Positions 6,482 to 8,601 of a stretch of 8,601 nucleotides of DNA are shown here, in pieces; positions within the stretch are counted from its first letter, which is position 1, and each line of letters starts with the position of its first letter. The notes below the pieces were generated by a model. That model had not been told where the DNA came from. It saw nothing but the letters and a program-made list of their open reading frames with translations, and did not search any database. This stretch comes from Bacillota bacterium (GTDB lineage: Bacteria > Bacillota > Clostridia > Oscillospirales > Oscillospiraceae), in assembly GCA_017861415.1 (NCBI GenBank), contig JAGFXS010000053.1, positions 1 through 8,601 on the forward strand, in the 5' to 3' direction. The position numbers and the translations under genes were made by a program.

Positions 6482-6520
6482 CCGTAAGTAAGGCTACATT
6501 TCCTACGGAAAACTATACCA
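6478..6520 (-). promoter_or_regulatory. Extended -10 promoter with overlapping inverted repeat, upstream of the mreB-like gene
   Basis: TGGTATAGT (6512-6520, minus strand) is a TGn-extended -10 without a good -35. A 9-bp perfect inverted repeat, TTTTCCGTA (6478-6486) with TACGGAAAA (6504-6512), spans the predicted start (about 6505) and overlaps the ribosome binding site. It could be a repressor site. A hairpin in the mRNA is less likely, because the outer part of one arm would lie upstream of the start. Confidence 0.35.
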
Positions 6521-6564
6521 CCGGCCTTACGGCGAGGTTTGGCGAAAGGACGGCAATAGAGAAA

Positions 6565-7251
6565 TTACTTGGTTTTGAGCGGGGATTTTGCCGCAGCGGG
6601 CGTGCGGCAAAGGGTAGCGCACAACACCTTGGCCGCGCCTGCACGGTGCAGAATCCCTCCTACCTCCGCCAAAGTGGCGCCGGTGGTGATGACGTCGTCT
6701 ACGATGAGGACGCGTTGTCCGGCAATAGCGGCGGGCTCTATTGGGGCGAAGGCTCCCATGACGTTGGAGCGGCGCTCCGCCGGAGAGGAGAGGGAGGACT
6801 GGGCGGGTGTGTGCCGACTTTTTTGGAGCAGGGGAAAAGTCGATTTGCCCAGTTCCTTTGCAAGGGCCTCTGCCAGAAGCCGGGACTGATCGTAGCCTCG
6901 GGCCTTTAGGGTCTTTGTGGAGATGGGAACCCAAGTGATGAGATCAAAGGCATCGCCATAGTGGCGGTTGATCTGCTGTGCCAGTGGACCTGCTAAAGGT
7001 GCAGCTAGTTGACGATACCCCTCAAATTTATAGGCATGGATGATCTCCCGCAGGTTGCCCGAAAACCAGCCTGCCGAAACGCAGTGAGACTTGCCCTCTC
7101 CCTGCTGCAGGACATCTTCCTCCGATAACCAGGGCAGATCAGGATAACAGCGCTCGCAGACCAGCATTCGGCTATGCGAGAGAATTCGGCGGCAGCAGGG
7201 GCAGTTGGATGGGAACAAGAAATCCAAAACGTAATCAAAAAAGGAATGCAT
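6565..7251 (-). CDS. comFC: ComF family protein (phosphoribosyltransferase-like)
   Basis: ComFC-type proteins take part in DNA uptake in naturally competent bacteria and belong to the type I phosphoribosyltransferase fold. The protein is 228 residues, the usual size. An N-terminal zinc-finger-like region has C17-X2-C20 and C32-X2-C35. It continues with AYKFEGYRQLAAPLA (73-87), WVPISTKTLKARGYDQS (107-123), and the PRPP-binding motif VLIVDDVITTGAT (181-193). The ATG is preceded by TTTGGAGG (7259-7266) at a seven-base spacing. The comFA helicase gene is not in the window, so a competence role is not shown; such solitary genes are common in Clostridia. A truncated sigma-factor gene lies 48 bases upstream, and its promoter is the best candidate for driving this gene. 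Confidence 0.93.
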   Translation of the reverse strand: MHSFFDYVLDFLFPSNCPCCRRILSHSRMLVCERCYPDLPWLSEEDVLQQGEGKSHCVSAGWFSGNLREIIHAYKFEGYRQLAAPLAGPLAQQINRHYGDAFDLITWVPISTKTLKARGYDQSRLLAEALAKELGKSTFPLLQKSRHTPAQSSLSSPAERRSNVMGAFAPIEPAAIAGQRVLIVDDVITTGATLAEVGGILHRAGAAKVLCATLCRTPAAAKSPLKTK

Positions 7252-7299
7252 ACCAATGCCTCCAAATGTTGAATAAAATGGACTTTTCGTAAAAACACA

Positions 7300-7422
7300 T
7301 CATTGCTTTTCAACGTCTTGGGCTCTAGTTGAGTCCCGCAGTACTGACATTGCATAAAAGGTGAGTTTATTAAAATACAAGTGGTGTAGGTCTTCAATAA
7401 ATTTATCCTGCTCTGGTGGCAC
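7300..7422 (-). pseudogene. Truncated sigma-70 family (ECF-like) sigma factor, region 2 N-terminal part only
   Basis: A 40-codon frame begins with GTG (7420-7422), seven bases after an AAAGGG ribosome binding site (7430-7435). Its translation, including DKFIEDLHHLYFNKLTFYA and SVLRDSTRAQDV, reads like the start of region 2 of a sigma-70-family factor, where an aromatic LY..YF...L.FYA...LRD...A.DV pattern is normally followed by a V-QETF-type core-binding segment. Here, after DV the frame reads EKQ and stops, so most of region 2 and all of region 4 are missing. It cannot work as a sigma factor. I saw no continuation in other frames before comFC, so a deletion rather than a simple frameshift is likely. 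A new use as a leader peptide for comFC is possible but unproven. Confidence 0.6.
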
Positions 7423-7459
7423 ACTATCACCCTTTCAAATTTTTGATCTGTGATTTATA

Positions 7460-7488
7460 ATTATAGCTTAAATAACAGATTTTCTCAA
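7460..7488 (-). promoter_or_regulatory. Strong sigma-A promoter of the sigma remnant and comFC
   Basis: On the minus strand TTGAGA (7483-7488) and a perfect TATAAT (7460-7465) are 17 bases apart. The predicted start is near 7453, about 30 bases before the GTG of the sigma remnant and about 200 bases before comFC. No other promoter is evident ahead of comFC. Confidence 0.7.
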
Positions 7489-7651
7489 TGCTGGGAAAAT
7501 GTTTTGAAAAAATGTCAGTTTTTGGGGTAGGTTGGCCATATATTAGTAGATATTTCACCGAGCTGGTTGGAGCATATGAGAAGGGTGGCATTTTGAAGGC
7601 AAGATAATATGAAAGACGAAATGGGAGGTGTTCAACGATGTATTTTTGTTT

Positions 7652-7680
7652 TTGTGAGGAGATATTACAATAAGTATATA
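7652..7680 (+). promoter_or_regulatory. Possible promoter of the small-peptide/lipoprotein unit
   Basis: TTGTGA (7652-7657) and TATATA (7675-7680) are 17 bases apart. Both hexamers are imperfect, and the region is AT-rich, so a chance match is likely enough. Confidence 0.3.
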
Positions 7681-7758
7681 TACTGGCGCTCTAATAGTGT
7701 CACAAAGTAACCATGAGCGGGTCCCGATGGGATTTGTCATTTCTTTGGCGGTGATGTT

Positions 7759-7839
7759 TTGACCGTTCTAACACTTACTGCAATCACGACCTCATTTTTG
7801 GCAAATCTTCGGCGACATGTAAAAGGAGATAAAACATGA
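7759..7839 (+). CDS. Possible 26-residue membrane peptide coupled to the lipoprotein gene
   Basis: A TTG (7759-7761) preceded by GGCGGTGAT (7747-7755), one base short of a full anti-Shine-Dalgarno match, opens 26 codons. The predicted peptide is a hydrophobic run, TVLTLTAITTSFLANL, followed by RRHVKGDK, like a single membrane helix with a positive cytoplasmic tail. Its TGA overlaps the ATG of the lipoprotein gene in the ATGA arrangement usual for translational coupling. The open frame extends back to 7717 without another start codon, so it could instead be the tail of a decayed gene. I do not recognise a family. Confidence 0.35.
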   Translation: MTVLTLTAITTSFLANLRRHVKGDKT

Positions 7840-8516
7840 AATGGTTTCTTAACTTGTTGATCACGCTACTCTTTGTTTGCGCCTTGGCTGGCTGCGGGCA
7901 AACGCCGACACCAGACGACATTGCAATTAACTCTATGTACAATAAAGCAACAGGGCAGACTATCTCGTTAGACATGACTAGGGAAACTATCGAAAAGAAG
8001 CTCGGTCCGGGTACTGAGCAGGAACTTGTTTTAGTTGGAGCTGACGAATCCTTGGTTCCTTATACAGTTATTTCGAGTTCAAAATATGTCTCTTATGGCA
8101 CAGGAGAGGACTTCATTGTGGTCTGCTACGAGGGTGAAACGCCAACTTCTATTTCGTCTTGTGGCATTTTTGCTGATGTAACACCAGGCCCTTCTCATTG
8201 GAATATCAAACATGGACTAAGTTACGGAGCTTCCATGTCGGATATTGTCGCAAAGTACGGGGAAGGTGAAACATACCCAATTGCTCCATCAAAGGAATCT
8301 GCTAAAGAAGGGGAGGGGTACTTGAACACCCCAAATGCAAGCTGGATATCTCCCGTTGTGACATCCTACTATTTTGACAAAGATTTCAACCGTCTTAGCA
8401 TTGCAGCGGATGAAAATGTATTGTACCAACTAACATTCATTGTAGATGAAGAGCAGGACGGCCTTATGTGGTATACTGTGGGTTACGGACTAAATGTTCC
8501 TTTTCCTGACAAATGA
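7836..8516 (+). CDS. Lipoprotein of unknown function
   Basis: The 226-residue product starts with a typical lipoprotein signal: MK, a hydrophobic run WFLNLLITLLFVCALAG, and a lipobox LAGC with C20 as the acylated cysteine. It should be anchored outside the membrane. ATG 7836 follows AGGAG (7824-7828) at seven bases. The mature part seems to hold two similar halves: a short helix with a glycine turn (TRETIEKKLGPGTE about 48-61; ASMSDIVAKYGEGE about 131-144), each followed by strand-like segments. Tandem small alpha/beta units of this kind recall BamE/SmpA- or BLIP-like folds, but this is an impression, not a match. Codon use is AT-richer than in the left half of the window, hinting at accessory origin. 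No neighbouring gene explains its role. Confidence 0.75.
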   Translation: MKWFLNLLITLLFVCALAGCGQTPTPDDIAINSMYNKATGQTISLDMTRETIEKKLGPGTEQELVLVGADESLVPYTVISSSKYVSYGTGEDFIVVCYEGETPTSISSCGIFADVTPGPSHWNIKHGLSYGASMSDIVAKYGEGETYPIAPSKESAKEGEGYLNTPNASWISPVVTSYYFDKDFNRLSIAADENVLYQLTFIVDEEQDGLMWYTVGYGLNVPFPDK

Positions 8517-8519
8517 ACT

Positions 8520-8600
8520 CTATGTAAGCATCGGCAGAGCTCTCTTATAACGTTCTGATAATGATCCGCCTTTGCCCAATAAAGTTTTCAAATGGGAAAA
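8520..8600 (-). CDS. Possible C-terminal end of a minus-strand gene (partial)
   Basis: A minus-strand frame is open from the window edge for 26 codons and stops at 8520-8522 (TAG). It reads FSHLKTLLGKGGSLSERYKR followed by ALPMLT. The basic, leucine-containing sequence is protein-like, but an open frame this short is expected by chance fairly often. I cannot assign a family. If real, it converges on the lipoprotein gene with only three bases between the two stops. Confidence 0.25.
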   Translation of the reverse strand, partial: FSHLKTLLGKGGSLSERYKRALPMLT

Positions 8601-8601
8601 C
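8584..8601. repeat. Short inverted repeat at the window edge
   Basis: GTTTTC (8584-8589) and GAAAAC (8596-8601) form a 6-bp palindrome around six bases. The window ends within it, so a longer stem cannot be excluded. Confidence 0.25.

Larger units (their letters stand above)
7423..7758. other. AT-rich intergenic stretch (336 bases without a confident gene)
   Basis: Apart from the minus-strand promoter near 7460-7488 and a weak plus-strand promoter near 7652-7680, I see little. One oddity is a near-perfect ribosome binding site, GGGAGGTG (7623-7630), seven bases ahead of ATG 7638, which opens only 11 codons (stop at 7671-7673). A 33-codon frame (7609-7710) overlaps it without a good site. These look like debris rather than genes. 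Confidence 0.5.

Noticed and set aside
7005..7430. Minus-strand 141-codon frame containing a CQYCG zinc-ribbon-like motif
   Set aside because: It overlaps the 5' half of comFC in another frame, the motif's ATG has no ribosome binding site, and the sigma-like frame through the same bases has a proper start and family resemblance.
7638..7673. 11-codon frame with a very strong ribosome binding site
   Set aside because: Too short to support as a gene; no following structure suggests an attenuation leader. Mentioned only as possible debris.
7555..7740. 61-codon minus-strand frame in the right intergenic region
   Set aside because: No ribosome binding site, no recognisable family, and it lies in AT-rich sequence upstream of an oppositely oriented unit.
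1..8601. CRISPR arrays, tRNA or rRNA genes, insertion sequences, toxin-antitoxin pairs
   Set aside because: No regularly spaced repeats, tRNA-like cloverleaf, transposase motifs with terminal repeats, or recognisable toxin or antitoxin families were seen on either strand.

Overview
The window looks like chromosomal DNA from a spore-forming, strictly anaerobic member of the Clostridia, most likely an Oscillospiraceae-type gut bacterium. This is inferred from a canonical Spo0A, a ferredoxin-type indolepyruvate oxidoreductase, a DUF512 radical-SAM protein, a TIGR03905-type TSCPD protein and fairly high GC in the genes. No database search was possible. There is no rRNA, tRNA, CRISPR array or intact mobile element.

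Layout. Positions 1-2219 hold iorA and iorB on the minus strand (iorB runs off the left edge), overlapping by one base. They encode the two subunits that convert aryl-pyruvates to aryl-acetyl-CoA during amino-acid fermentation. A 412-base divergent regulatory region (2220-2631) follows. It carries one candidate iorA promoter, two candidate spo0A promoters and three Spo0A-box-like sites. spo0A (2632-3402) is single and closed by a 20-bp hairpin. Next come two single-gene units on the plus strand, each with its own promoter-like sequence: a PDZ/radical-SAM/DUF512 protein (start moved to a TTG at 3621) and an 80-residue TSCPD protein (5135-5377). A hairpin at 5387-5425 separates them from a convergent minus-strand group.

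The minus-strand group (read right to left) is a truncated sigma-70-family gene of only 40 codons (7300-7422), comFC (6565-7251) and an MreB-family actin homologue (5444-6466). The sigma remnant keeps a good promoter and ribosome binding site, which now appear to serve as the leader of comFC.

The right end (about 7490-8601) is visibly AT-richer and looks accessory. It holds a possible 26-residue membrane peptide whose stop overlaps the start of a lipoprotein gene (7836-8516), and perhaps the 3' end of a minus-strand gene at the edge. I found no convincing new multi-gene system. The most interesting points are the sigma-factor remnant feeding comFC, the Spo0A-box cluster at spo0A together with a substituted acidic pocket in its receiver domain, and the small coupled reading frame ahead of the lipoprotein.
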